Source: Helochares maculicollis
Taxonomy: Eukaryota > Arthropoda > Insecta > Coleoptera > Hydrophilidae
NCBI GenBank assembly: GCA_033557835.1
Contig: JAWQRO010000511.1
Location: 1-37,441 of the forward strand
Length of the DNA: 37,441 bases
Direction: 5' to 3'
A model generated the notes under the pieces. That model made no database searches. It saw only the letters and a program-made list of their open reading frames with translations, and was not told the origin of the DNA. Positions 21,401 to 32,624 of this stretch are shown one piece after another. Each line of letters starts with the position of its first letter. The first letter of the stretch is position 1. A program made the translations under genes and the position numbers.

Positions 21401-22329
21401 TCTCACGATATGTCACATTCCATGAAGATGTTCTTCGAACATTCTATCATACTGAAACTTTAGATTTAAATCAACCGCACGTGGGGGTTTTTTAATGCTG
21501 ACATTTTATTAGTTGCAAAACATTAAAATAGCCCTCGCATTGTCAGATCACATCGATGCATCCACTTTTCTATTAACATCAAATTAAACCGTTCAGTTAC
21601 GCGTGCTATCGAATCTGCGGAGAACCTTTCTTGTTGCAGATGCTTGCCTTTCTGCCAAGAGCATGTCATATAAGTATTCATTTCTGATTCTTTCAAGTAA
21701 CTGAATATAAACTTTTTTTAACCATCTCTAAATGAAGAAAGCTTTGATATTTCCAAAACGATATAAAATTACACATGTTTTTGTAATACCATGGATTAAA
21801 TTTCTCAGGAAAATTGCATTTTCTCTAGAACAATAAAATCTTAAGAGAAAACAGTCAGTGGTGAAAGTTGCTTCGTATGAAAATACACTGTAAAAAAAGT
21901 TATATATACGGTGAAAGATATATCTGCGACATTTAAACGACCTATTGTTATGACAATAACGACGAAAATGTGCAAAAATCGGGCCTTTGACAAAGAGACC
22001 TACTTTCAAAACTACTTTCTAACGTGCTGCTTCAAAAAGCTGTGAGGGACAGCATACTCAACAAAGAGGAAGATATACAAGTGTCTCTAAATAATATGAT
22101 ACGCGGATAATCTAGCGGTTATAGACATGGACGAAAAGCAATTGAAAAATAAAGATCACAGAGATAGATAAAGGATGCCTGGTAGATGAGACTGCAGATA
22201 AATAAATGGAAAGTAGGAAATTCAGTTTGTATAATTGAAAGTAGATATAACGTGCAAGAAAACGAAATTGATGCTTGACTAAGTGATGTCAAAATGGGAG
22301 TCATGAAGGAAACCAACACTACAACCTGC
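21401..22329 (+). other. Intron segment, no recognised content
   Basis: No supported gene. The part near 22,040-22,330 may be the decayed upstream portion of the LINE fragment that follows. Confidence 0.4.
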
Positions 22330-22680
22330 CTGTATTACCATATGACTGTCAGATTTGGCTTTTAAATGTAGTCATCATACAGAAACTTCTAAATACCCAA
22401 AAAGCTATAGAAAGAAGCATGCTAGGAATAACAAAGCAAGCAGGAAAAGAAATGAATGGATAAGAGAAAGAATTAAAGGGAGTGTTACTAAAATGGCAAT
22501 GAGCTGGACATATCAAGGGCTGAGAATGATTGAGCCACAAAACGACCAAAGAAAAGTTCTAAAGGCAGATGAAACCGAGGCATTTAAAAGATCGCAGGAA
22601 GAACGTGGTTCAAGATAGCAAAGAACCGCGACACCTGGAATAATCTCAGACATACTTAGCTAAATAACAACGCGTGATTC
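22330..22680 (+). mobile_element. RTE-like LINE, 3' end fragment
   Basis: Reads YDCQIWLLNVV then NTQKAIERSMLGI, then KWQ, stop, AGHIKG, then QDSKEPRHLE. This is the end of an RTE-like LINE ORF (pattern YGxETW, QRxIERxMLGI, KWxWAGHIAR, AxDRxxW). The first 95 bases align with 36,190-36,285 of the larger LINE, so both belong to one family. The open frame at 22,355-22,618 is a shadow in another frame. Confidence 0.7.
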
Positions 22681-23461
22681 TGTTAATCTAAATATGAACC
22701 AGATTTTTTTCCTTTAGTTTTTGTATACGATTTAGAAGTTTCTACCAGCTGTCAAACTTAAACAAAACACATTGTATGATTATTTAAATATGAGTCTCAC
22801 TAGTTATTTATTGAAGGGTTTCTTTAACATTTCAACTGCAAGTGAAACATGCAGAGACCCGCATCGGTATGTATTTAAGACAAAATATCAGAACTGGCAA
22901 CAAAAATTATAAGATTTATTTGCTAATCGTGATGTATTAACGATAGATGAGGACAAGCAGTTTTTATCAACACTGCGATAAAATAGGCGCTAGTGCTTAA
23001 TCGGTTCAGTGAATAGGAACAGCTTTAACAAATGCAAAAATTAAAAAAAGAAAGAAGAACATTTTCAAAAATTGCACGAACGTAAAAACAAAAATATTTC
23101 GGCTAATGAAGAAAAAAATTAATATTTGTTTTTATTGATGAAAGAGTATAAGAAAATTTTGATTTTATTGATGAAAGAGTATAGGAAAAATTACCCTAAT
23201 ACTAACAAATCAATTGTTGTGTCTTTAAAATAAGTGATTTTTATATATGTCTATAATAATAATTATAACAGTTTCGCATTTCTTATGCTGACTTATGAAT
23301 AGTAGAACCGAACAATTTTGAATTTAAATTGATTATTTAAACCTCGGTAGCAACTCTTAAATAATATTTCAAGAGTAAAAAAGAAATACTGAAATAGTCT
23401 CTTATGGTGCCCCATGGATTTATTTTTGTTTTCTCTCAGGCATAAGGACCAGCCTAATATG
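22681..23461 (+). other. Intron segment
   Basis: AT-rich with no gene. It contains the 33-bp tandem duplication at 23,131. Confidence 0.45.
23131..23192 (+). repeat. 33-bp direct tandem duplication
   Basis: TTTATTGATGAAAGAGTATA begins at 23,131 and again at 23,164, followed by near-identical (A/G)GAAAA. Confidence 0.85.
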
Positions 23462-24000
23462 TACGAGGTGTGTAAATTAAATAATGAAACTGTCTCCTTC
23501 AAAAGAATTACCTGGGGAAACCATACAGCACTAAAGGTAATTTTTCCATTTTCAAAATGATGTTTGAATTCCTCAGGCCTGGTCTTGGTTAAAGTGTGCT
23601 ACTACATGCTCTGCTGCTCAGTTTTTGCGTCATACTCAAACACCTAATACTCGTCACTTATAATAACACGTTCCAGAAAACGGGGATCGTTTTCAGCTGG
23701 TTCCAAAAAGTCAAGACACATTTCCTTTCTGATGTCTTTTTGCTCTTGTGAAAAATTTTGCGGAAAGGTTTTTCATATCCTCAATTCATTGGTTAAAGGA
23801 TGATGAGTACGCACACGGTCGCGCATTTTGCTAACATTTCCATGTTGACCTTCAGCGGCGAGGTTCGTCTTCAATTGATTCTCTTCCTCCTGAAAATGCC
23901 TTAAATCACCTAAAAACTTGGGCACTCTACAAATCACTGTCTCCATAGGTCTGGCACAGTTTTTCAAATGTTTTCGTTGCAATTTGTCGAAGTATTTGAT
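23462..24000 (-). mobile_element. mariner relic with one terminal repeat and internal deletions
   Basis: The left end CGAGGTGTGTAAATTAAATA (after a TA) has the look of a mariner terminal repeat pointing inward. Minus-strand translation then gives GNVSKMRDRVRT (linker or second helix-turn-helix) and FPQNFSQEQKDIRKEMCL. DPRFLERVIISDEY follows, corresponding to the first catalytic block VITGDESW with Gly-Asp changed to Ser-Asp, then VFEYDAKTEQQSM. The C-terminal half with the other two catalytic Asp residues is missing next to the terminal repeat. The right terminal repeat was not found. Confidence 0.7.
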
Positions 24001-24195
24001 AGCACAACCTTATTCGAAAATGATATTACTAATTTTTAAAATGCACTGAGAAACCTTTCTCACAAACAAATTTTGGTCGCCTATTAGATGTTTACCGGCA
24101 TCTTCTCCATGTACATCATCAGTAGTGTTAAATAATCAAATACTAGAAAATCTGTCTCATTTCTTATTTTGCACAAAGTTTATTTTGTTTTAACT

Positions 24196-24400
24196 AAAAC
24201 TGGCGGCTTAATTAAAGTAGGTAAATCTCACCGAATTTTTGTATAGCACCATAATTTGTCATCTTGAACAAAAGAGGTACGTTACTTGAAAAGAAAATAG
24301 CTCTCGTTTTAACATTAAGGCTTTAAAAAATGAGAATATACATTTTAAAATTAAAATTCAAAAATTTTTAATCCATCACTCCTTCTGTAACACCAATCCT
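24196..24400 (-). repeat. Dispersed repeat, copy B (inverted relative to copy A)
   Basis: The reverse complement aligns in patches with 21,178-21,400. No coding potential. Confidence 0.4.
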
Positions 24401-25317
24401 GAGACACATTGTGCATGATAAACGGACTCGAGCTTGTTTATCAGTGGGAACAGTTGAAGCAAATCACACAGAATTGACCAACTTTAGCAGAATATCACCT
24501 CAGTATATTCTAGATCTTAATCCTAGAATGCTACCCATATTTAAAACTATCATTTTGTACCCTACAGAGACCGACGGTCTAGTTGCCAAGGTAGATTTCT
24601 TCATCCCAGAATTTACATATACACAGGTGTACTCCAAAAGAAAAGCACATAATTTTTGTACTTAATATTTAAAATTAATACATACATACATAGTACAACT
24701 CAAAAAACCTTGCCTTTTACATAAATAACTACAATCGAGAGAAAAAATTAATTCGTCGAAAAGAGAACAGATGAACTTGCTACAAATGGTAAACATGACT
24801 GCAATTTCAATCTTAGGGTATGCTCCAGGTGGAACATTTTCCTGATGATGAGCCTGGTTTTATGTTTGAATTTCATGGTTTATTTTCAACACATAACATA
24901 TCATGCAGCTGGCGAGGCAAAGTTGGAATATTCTATCGGTGCATCACTTAGAGTCTTAATAATTGTCTTTATTTTTTATTGCAGTTAAATGACCATTTGT
25001 TCGAGTAACATAACAATTTATAAACGTTAATTTGATTTCATATCAAATTGAGAATTTTCGACTTTATTCGCCTCATTAATGTTTGTACTGAGCTTTCGGA
25101 AATACATAGTTTTACTTGCTTTATTCCAAGATTTTTGAAAATCTTGAATAGTGTTGACTTTTTGCTTCGATTTGGCCAGTTTGCTCTCCACTAAAGCCTT
25201 ATCTCTCAATATGTCGTAATTTTTGGACGTTTATTTTTATCCCACCACAATACATTTTTAGCATAGTGAAAGGAAGTCAACTGTACCATTATGACTTTGG
25301 AAAAATGGTTACAACCG
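24401..25317 (+). other. Intron segment, no recognised content
   Basis: An 84-codon open frame at 24,411-24,665 has no recognisable motif, no splice support and codon use like the flanks. I do not call it a gene. Confidence 0.45.
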
Positions 25318-25320
25318 CTA

Positions 25321-25460
25321 TTTCAAGCACTCCTCGAAATAGATTTTGTGGTTTATTGAGCATATTGTAACAAAAGTGTTGCTTTTTCTCCCAGAGCTAC
25401 AAATTGCCTGCGAAACAAAGTATTTCTTAGAAAACTGTTTTGTGCAAAAGTTTTCTGAAT
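25321..25460 (+). repeat. Direct repeat flanking a mariner relic, left copy
   Basis: TTTCAAGCACTC then TAGATTTTGTGGTTTA; partner at 26,419-26,580. Confidence 0.5.
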
Positions 25461-25509
25461 ACTTACTAAGTTGTTCAATAAATTTTCGTATAGATAAGAA
25501 AAACACAAT

Positions 25510-26172
25510 TTTACGGTTTGAAATACACTTTATTATTCAGTCCCTGAACGTCACTTATTCCAACAATATTCCAATTTATGAATTCCATCCCTAAAGTGGG
25601 AATCTAAAAGGTTTGCAGAATACGCTCCACATCTGTTATGACCTCATTATTTGATGAAGAACGCTTTCCTCGCCTGAATTTTTCTAGGTCTGAAAACAGA
25701 TAGAAGTCCCTAGGCGTCAAATCTGGTGAATACGGGAGATACTTCAAAAATTCAAGTGTATTATCCATTGTCAAAATTCGCATTCGAATGTGTTTTAATG
25801 CCATTGTTAGGGAATGGGTCACCCATTGTACACACAGCTTTCTGAAACCCAATACTTCAGTCAAAATATTGCTTACATTGCCCAATGATATGGCTAGGGC
25901 TTCTACTAAATCTCTTTGGTCACTGGACGATTTTTTAAAACAATATCATGTATTTTTTTCTTCGATATCTGGCTTTTTTGCTGTTTTTGGATGTCCTTGA
26001 TGTGGATCATTTTCAAGGCTTGTACAACCAGTATTAAATGCAGCAACCCATCATTCTTCTATACTAATTGAAGGTCCTTACACACTTTAAACATTCGTTC
26101 ATAAATTTCCTTTGCTTTTAAACCTTCCAAAAATAAAAATTCAGTCGCTGCACGATACTTGATTTTTTCCAT
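25510..26172 (-). pseudogene. mariner transposase pseudogene with internal deletion
   Basis: Minus strand from ATG 26,172: MEKIKYRAATEFLFLEGLKA then EIYERMFKVCKD (helix-turn-helix 1), a decayed linker, and VLGFRKLCVQWVTHSLTM followed by LKHIRM. It then jumps directly to YLPYSPDLTPRDFYLFSDL (third catalytic Asp block), GKRSSSNNEV and, with a frameshift, HKLEYCWNK near 25,550. The parts with the first two catalytic Asp residues are deleted. Similarity is to a different mariner branch from the copies at 4.1 and 36.3 kb (start MEKIxYRAxIxFLFLEGL). Confidence 0.85.
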
Positions 26173-26418
26173 TGTAAAAAAATACTGTAACATGTCGATA
26201 CTAAATGGCTTATAAACGAAGAATAAATTGACAAATTGAAATGAAATTATACATACTTTCATATGAACAGTGTACCAACATAAAAAAATTAGGCTAGTAG
26301 CAAAGCCCTTTCATATCCAAGCGAAAACTTATTAAACAATTGTGATTTAGAACATTAATCGTTAAACGAGTTTAAAATCAGTGCTTTTGAAGAAATCCTA
26401 GTAATTTTAGACGTTTTT

Positions 26419-26580
26419 TTTCAAGCACTCTATGAGGTAGATTTTCTGGTTAATTCCGCCTGTGGTAATAAAGCTCTTGTTTTTTTTCTTCCAACACTAT
26501 GTACTTAACCAGGTGCTTAACCAAGTACTTTTTAAGAAACTTCGTTTTGGTGAAATATTTTTCAGGAAGGTTATTTCGTG
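26419..26580 (+). repeat. Direct repeat flanking a mariner relic, right copy
   Basis: TTCAAGCACTC then TAGATTTTCTGGTTAA, aligning in patches to 25,321-25,460. Confidence 0.5.
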
Positions 26581-26899
26581 CTGCAGTAGTGTAGACAGTT
26601 AACCCTAGTAACACAAAACATCCTAATACAGATTTTAGCTGTTAAGTAATTATGACCACGATTTGAAACGTTGATTATCTTCTACGTTTTGAGCATCTTG
26701 AATCTTGTATAACGGCAGTAGATATAAAAAATAATTCACGCATAATAAGTCACAAGATGAACTTAATGCCCTGAGCCCTAGATTTTTTGCTTAGAACACA
26801 GCATTGAAGGAACATCTTCTTGGTGGTGGATCTGGTTGATCAGGAGCTTAAATTTCATTGTGTATTTTTTAACATATTATTTATGTTTTCACGAAGCTG

Positions 26900-28200
26900 A
26901 TTAGATTAAGGAGGAATATTTATTTAACTCCAACGTCTTATTCTTGTATCTGCAGAATATGTATAATACAATTGGTCCAGTATGCCAACATCTCCTTCGG
27001 TCTGATTGTTGAATTTTATATCTGATAATGGTTTATTTTGGTCGGGACATCTCCATTTTGGTGAATCATGCAATGCATAACCACTATATTTTTCTTATTA
27101 TTTGGCAAACGGAGATACAGAATAGTAAGTTGATCATTATATGCAAATATAGCAAAATTCTTCCGTCTAGTTTTGCTTCTAGAAACATTGGCGGAATCAT
27201 TTAGATTCCAAACATCGCTTTTTTTTCTCTAGAAAATGGTGTGATGTTCTCTATTCCGTGATTACATTTCAGGTCTTCACAGTAATATTGAACTGCTGAG
27301 ACGTTTTCTTGTGCTGATCCTTTATCTATAACGATAATCGAAAAATCTATTTTATTTTGGACTCGCTTTGGTCTTATCGCACCTTTGTCATCTCCAATAA
27401 TACTGCACTTAAAGATGTTTTTATAGACAAAACTCATTGTTTCGCAGACATTAATATGACTCTTTTTTCCGAAAAAGTGAGTGTTCTTGGAACTATACGA
27501 AATGCAACTCGTTTTTGGCCTAAATGGTCTATCGAAATAGGTATTATCGACCTACGCGACATTTTCGTCCTGTTGACAAGATCCCTAAATTATCAATGGA
27601 CGATTTTTACGCCAATTCCATTATTTTCTAGGCGTGGGTTTTTTATAGCCTTCAACGAGTCTGCCACCTACTTTGAACAATTTATACCAACAAAATCACT
27701 CGTTCTAGGTAATGTTTTGTAACCATTTGCCTTTTGCAACAGTTTTAATACTTCCGAAGCCAAAATTTCATTTTTTAAGAAAACTTATGTTAAATTTTTT
27801 CACTCATTCCACAAATAGAAAACTGCACTTTTTAGATGAAATTACGTAAGAGTACCTCATTATCTACTAGAGATATAAGTATAACATTTGACAGAGATGT
27901 CATCTCCCGTGCTACTTTGTACACAAAAAAGTATTACTGTTTTTTGAGCACAGTAATACGTATATTCAAACTATAGCTCCGTTGGTAAATTGTGTAATTG
28001 AGCCTTTATGTTGTTCAGTGAAACATAATTTCTATGCTATTCAAGTTAATTTCCAATCCTATGTTGTTTTCCTGTTGCTTGATAAATGAAAAGTAAAATT
28101 TGGTTTCGGTGCTCTATGATTTTTTTTATATTTTTCCACTCCATTGGAAGCCATTCTTGCCAAAAAGTATCAAATGTACATTATCAACTGCTACCTTATC
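26900..28200 (-). mobile_element. Possible piggyBac-like transposase relic (weak)
   Basis: Minus-strand fragments are only suggestive. LFGKNGFQWS near 28,150 resembles an N-terminal block of piggyBac transposases. KNPRLENNGIGVKI near 27,630 resembles their NKPxKxGIKI block. VYKNIFKCSIIGDDKGA near 27,400 sits where the DNxFTSxxLxxxLxxxGI block would be. The key Asp of that block would be changed. Many stops. It may be chance. Confidence 0.25.
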
Positions 28201-30756
28201 TACGTTAAAGAGTAATGGTCATTGCCATTAGCAATGTGAAGATTATTCCCATCTAAATTGTGGCACTCTCGCTAAAGGGATTTGAGAAATTTAGTGTAAA
28301 GAGGATACGAATTTGATGAAGTGTCGGCTGATTTTGTGCCTTTTTAGTATCTGCTCTTAAATCCAGAAGAATTAAATCTTCTTCATTATAAGCAACAAAC
28401 AATTTTTTCCAAAGCTGAAATCTTATGAATTTTTGTTATGTCTACTTTCTTCGTCAAGTCAAAACTCTGTTTGAAACTCATGTTTTATTCTGAAGTGACA
28501 CCATAAATAAATAGGAACATCAAAAAGTTAGCGTTAAACAAAAGGTTAAAACTTTAATCTTGAAAATATATAAGAACTTAAGAGTTCCACCTCCTACAAA
28601 TCCAAGCAATCAAGACAAGATCAAGATATGATTGTTATGAACAAATCTACCAAGAAATCGTCGAATTTTAATTCCCCTCAGGGGTACAGGTATACCATGG
28701 GTAGCAATTCAGGGTTAAATTACTGAGTAGTATTCAAACGAGGCAAATTTTACGTACAAACTAGAGTGATTACAAGAATAGAATTTAGTTAAGCACGCAT
28801 TTGCCTAAACGCACTCTCATTATTCTTGTAGATCACCTTAATTGACATTTGAAATCATCTAGGTCAGTAGTAACTGAGTTGATATAGGCAGAGACATATT
28901 TTTAGTAGAATTAATATTTCTTGTTTATTTCTCAACCGATATAAGTACGATTTTTAGCATTCTTTTAAAAATTGCTTAAAATAAACCGGACTGTCCTGGT
29001 GCAGTCAAAAAGTCAGTCTTACCTATTAATAAAACTTAAAATGAGGTTTAACTTGTCATATACATTTGTGTTTTGCGCATTTAAATGCTTCATTAGAATC
29101 ATAGTGCGACCTGTTCAGTAAACTTTTAAATATATAAAATAAAAAATTCTGTTGTTTTCACAGACCTGTGAAGCCCCCGATACAGGAACGGACAGATGGA
29201 TATTTGCGAGTAAAGTATATCGTCGTCGGCTTGCGAGCTTCACTGGGTATAGACAACATTAAGTCAAAGTATAATCATCATGAAACATTTTATAAATGTG
29301 GATTTTACATACTCCAACGCAGCTAGAATTATCAGAATAAAATCAATACCGCGCACATATTAAACCCATGCTGTCGCCACCAACATGTTTAAATCAACTC
29401 TCATATTTTTCTTAAGTAACTAGTTCATTTCATCAGCTCAAATTTAGCTGCCAATGATAATAAATCTTTATTGTTTTATCAATTTTATAAAAGTCTGCTG
29501 CTGCCTGCTAAATGGTCTTTCCCGTAAAACGTCATTAAAATAATATAAAGGTCACACCATTACTTGCTTTGTTCATACATAACATGATAGCAGATGATAA
29601 GTTTTAGAAAATACAGGTTTCCCTTTCCTTAGCATTGTTTTCAGTTGCATCAGGAAAAATGTTTACCAAAATGATTAAGGATGACTTTTCTTTATGTCAT
29701 TTGACTGTAATTTTTATAATGTTTGCTAACGAAAGTAGATAAATTTCTCTACGCCAGCTCTACCGTGGAAAAATTGTTTTCGTTCGTATATACTCTTTCA
29801 CTATGTATTGAATAATTGTCGAACAAAGCATATCAGAAAGGAAAGAGCTAATAATGTTGTAGTAATAAGGATGTATTGAAATCTCTAGACTCTACAAACG
29901 CGAAAATTATTATTTGAATTCTTTTTCAAATTTAAATATTTAAATTTCCAAAAAAATTTATTTGAAGAAGAGCTTTATTGATGATTATTGTAATTTTCAT
30001 AAATGTCTCTACTTCTGAAATTCTTCATTATAGACTTAACGAAATTACTTCAAAACATTTTTTTAATAAAGGAATTCACCCTTTTTCCAAAAAGTCAATT
30101 CGAAGAGCTGAAATAGTAAAAACTGTTGCTCTTACAGTTAGCAACGGAGTCTTTAAAATCTATCAATTGAACGCCTTAAACTATAATCAATCGCAGCTCA
30201 TCGAATATTTGATGTATTTACAAGAATTGTAATTATTACAACTTTGAGAATTCTATTCTGTAAGAAAATGTAATTTGACCTAAGATTACATATTGTCTAC
30301 ATCTGTAAAAGCAATTGGATTTAAAATAATTATATTTGCTTTATCATGAATATCAACAAATGCCCGATGAAAAGTATAAAGGTCACAAATTAATATAAGA
30401 GGTTAGTTTTTAAATGTTGTAACTTTGAGGTATCAATGTTTAATATCCCTGAAAATATTTTTAATATTAAAAATTACTAATACAAGTGAAAAGTTGGTCA
30501 TATTACAACCACTAATAATGTGATGATAAATTCAGGTAACTTCTAACACGCGAAGCTTCAGGATTATCATTAAATATTACTTTAAAATCCGTATTTATAA
30601 AATCTCTCATGGATATTACACGCCGAATAAAAGTTGTACACAATGAAACCCGCCATCCAACTTGGACGCCCCACTTTACTTGCATATGTTAGATAGTTAG
30701 CTAGACTAGCGTTGCATGAAAACCGGACGTTTTTGCGATTCTAAGCGAAGATTTAG
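28201..30756 (+). other. Intron, last part
   Basis: AT-rich. An 84-codon open frame at 29,978-30,232 shows no known similarity. The only exon-like island is 29,164-29,209, listed separately. Confidence 0.45.
29164..29209 (+). other. Candidate 46-nt alternative exon (not in the main chain)
   Basis: A GC-richer island with an excellent acceptor (TTGTTTTCACAG at 29,152-29,163) and donor GTAAAG at 29,210. Two frames are open: PVKPPIQERTDGYLR (first base completing a codon) or TCEAPDTGTDRWIFA. Neither phase fits donor 16,797 on the left, although the second fits the terminal exon on the right. Inclusion therefore needs another unseen exon or a different upstream donor. Confidence 0.35.
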
Positions 30757-31079
30757 TTTCAGCGCCGGTCGGAGAACCCAACGGCCACGTGGGCGCCGAA
30801 AGATTGTCGCATTCCCTCCCAGGGAGCCCCGCCGACCGAAGACCGGCTTCGTTCGAAGTCGTTGGCTCCGCCGAGAGTCTGGTCGGTCGCATACTGGCCG
30901 AGCAAGGTTTGGGTAAGTACTGTGATCCCGATTTCGTGAGGTACACCTCGAGGGAGATGCAGGAAGCGATGGACATGACCCAGGAAGAGATGGACCGCGC
31001 CGCGCACCACCTGCTCCAGCAAGAACGGAGAATCCAAACGCACCCACCGACCACGGACACCCTGCACCCGCAGTTATAG
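30757..31079 (+). CDS. Cav1 alpha-1 subunit terminal exon: distal C-terminal regulatory domain
   Basis: Encodes (in frame) SAPVGEPNGHVGAERLS, SFEVVGSAESLVGRILAEQG, LGKYCDPDFVRYTSREM, then QEAMDMTQEEMDRAAHHLLQ, and stops at TAG 31,077-31,079. The pattern LVxxxLxxxGLGxxxxDPxF followed by ADxxDMTxEEMxxAAxxIL is the distal C-terminal regulatory domain of Cav1 channels. In vertebrates it folds back on the IQ region and tunes gating and calmodulin action. Possible acceptors are TTTAG (start 30,757) and TTTCAG (start 30,763), six bases apart and both in the required phase, plus upstream AG sites at 30,745 and 30,750. GC content is much higher than the flanks. The minus-strand open frames over this exon are shadows. 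A perfect GTAAGT lies inside at 30,913. Confidence 0.9.
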
Positions 31080-31347
31080 CAGGACGTGTCCCTTCACACC
31101 CTCAAAATTTCCTAATCCTCCCGTCATTCTACCAAGTGCCTAAATACATCTTCTGGTCCAAAGAAGACTAGTCGTAATAACGTGTAGTTTTTTAACCTGG
31201 ATTTTATTTAAAAAAAGGATTGTTTCTCCGGTTACAAAAATCCCAATTGTACAGGGTGTGAGAACGAGAAATTCAAAAAATATATACTTATATACATTAT
31301 GAACTGTAATTGCAAAATTTTTGTAATATCAAAATGTGTCAAATATA

Positions 31348-31353
31348 AATAAA
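31348..31353 (+). terminator. Proximal polyadenylation signal AATAAA
   Basis: AATAAA about 270 nt after the stop codon, followed by T-rich sequence (TTCTATTTCTC). Confidence 0.45.
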
Positions 31354-31455
31354 TTCTATTTCTCATTTAAAACAATTCACTCCATCTTTCATACTTTACT
31401 ATTCCTGTACTTTATTATAGTTGGTTTATAGATTATTTTTAACTTTGTTTCTAAG

Positions 31456-31530
31456 GTGTACGTTCATCCCGCCTTCCCTCCTCGGACAACAGACTTCTGT
31501 GGAGGGGGCGCAGACGGCCACTCGTTCCGG
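31456..31530 (+). other. Candidate alternative exon downstream of the stop
   Basis: A 75-nt GC-rich island between acceptor TTGTTTCTAAG (31,455) and donor GTACGA (31,531, the same donor hexamer as at 5,281). All three frames are open. If spliced from the internal donor at 30,913 (phase 1) it would read GVRSSRLPSSDNRLLWRGRR onward. Other frames read TTDFCGGGADGHSFR or QQTSVEGAQTATRSG. Coding status is unproven; it may be a spliced 3' UTR. Confidence 0.4.
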
Positions 31531-31626
31531 GTACGAAAACGAGCAAATTGCATTTCTGTTTCTAACATTTCTCACACTAACTTCACACACCTACTTTTTC
31601 TCCAATTTCGTTTCGATTCTTCGCAG

Positions 31627-31698
31627 TCACCATCTTTAAGTTTCGCTTCCGCTTCGGCCTCCTCCCATACCCCTTCTTTCTCAAATTTGCATTTTTAA
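31627..31698 (+). other. Candidate alternative last exon
   Basis: Begins after a textbook 3' splice site (CACTAAC branch-like motif, pyrimidine tract, TTCTTCGCAG at 31,626). From one frame of the preceding island it reads SPSLSFASASASSHTPSFSN and stops at 31,696-31,698. The other joined frames give either RSGHHL and a stop, or a longer hydrophobic run. The implied intron is 96 nt, similar in scale to the 60-nt intron at 766. Confidence 0.35.
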
Positions 31699-32624
31699 AC
31701 CAACTTAGCACCGTTTTTAAACCAAAAAAACGTTTCTAACTAACACATTTAACTGACTTACAAATTTTATGACAAACAAACGTTTTTCTGACGAATTTTT
31801 ATCTAACCAATATTCTTGTCTGACAAACGTTTGTGAAAACGTATAATTTTTTAAAGTAAATGAAATATTACGAGTTATATAAGATAAGTCGACTGTGATT
31901 TGATAGGGCAATTTATCGGAAATTAATTATAGGAACCTGTATCGCCCTCGAAAGGGCAGAAATGTTGAAATTGTGCCAATCAAATTGATTTTGTCCATTT
32001 TTCTAGCTAGATACCTCACCTAGGTACTACATTTTTTCAAAGATGATCATTATTATGAGCTAAGGGAAAATCAGCATGTAAAATAAACTTCATAGAATTC
32101 GTTTCGATCGCTAATATTTATTATAAATGTTGTGTATATTAAATATATATTATATATAAGCTATATTGTACATAAATACATACCGGTCTTCTAACTTTAA
32201 AATAGCACTTAGATTTTATAATACGTACCTACAAACAAGTTATGAATCATTGCATGAAATTGTTTAGACGACATGTACTATTTGAGGAAGTGCAATTTGT
32301 CGAAGACATGTTTCTGAAAATTTCAATCAGTGTATAGTGAATGTACATCTTAAAAATTACATTAAGACTAGAGACAGGCCAAACTGAGAAATTGTAAATC
32401 ACGCACAAGCAACTAATTTGTTTGCAAGTTTCTCATGTAAAATCTTATAAGAAACAAAAAAATAAACAATCGAAATCATTTACAAAACAAATGAAATCCA
32501 AAATCCGATGTATATGTGAACCAATAATTCTGTGTCCCTTATAAAACCGTAAACACAGCTCATAAGTATTGTACCTATATTTTTTAAACTTATGTAAATA
32601 TAACAATAGTTTTTATTTATGTTG

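Noticed and set aside
24411..24665. 84-codon plus-strand open frame in the large intron
   Set aside because: No motif, no splice sites in register, composition like the intron.
27357..27722. 121-codon plus-strand open frame
   Set aside because: No recognisable domain; probably a chance frame opposite a possible piggyBac-like relic.
30701..31067. Three minus-strand open frames and one plus frame over the terminal exon
   Set aside because: Shadows of the distal C-terminal regulatory domain exon.
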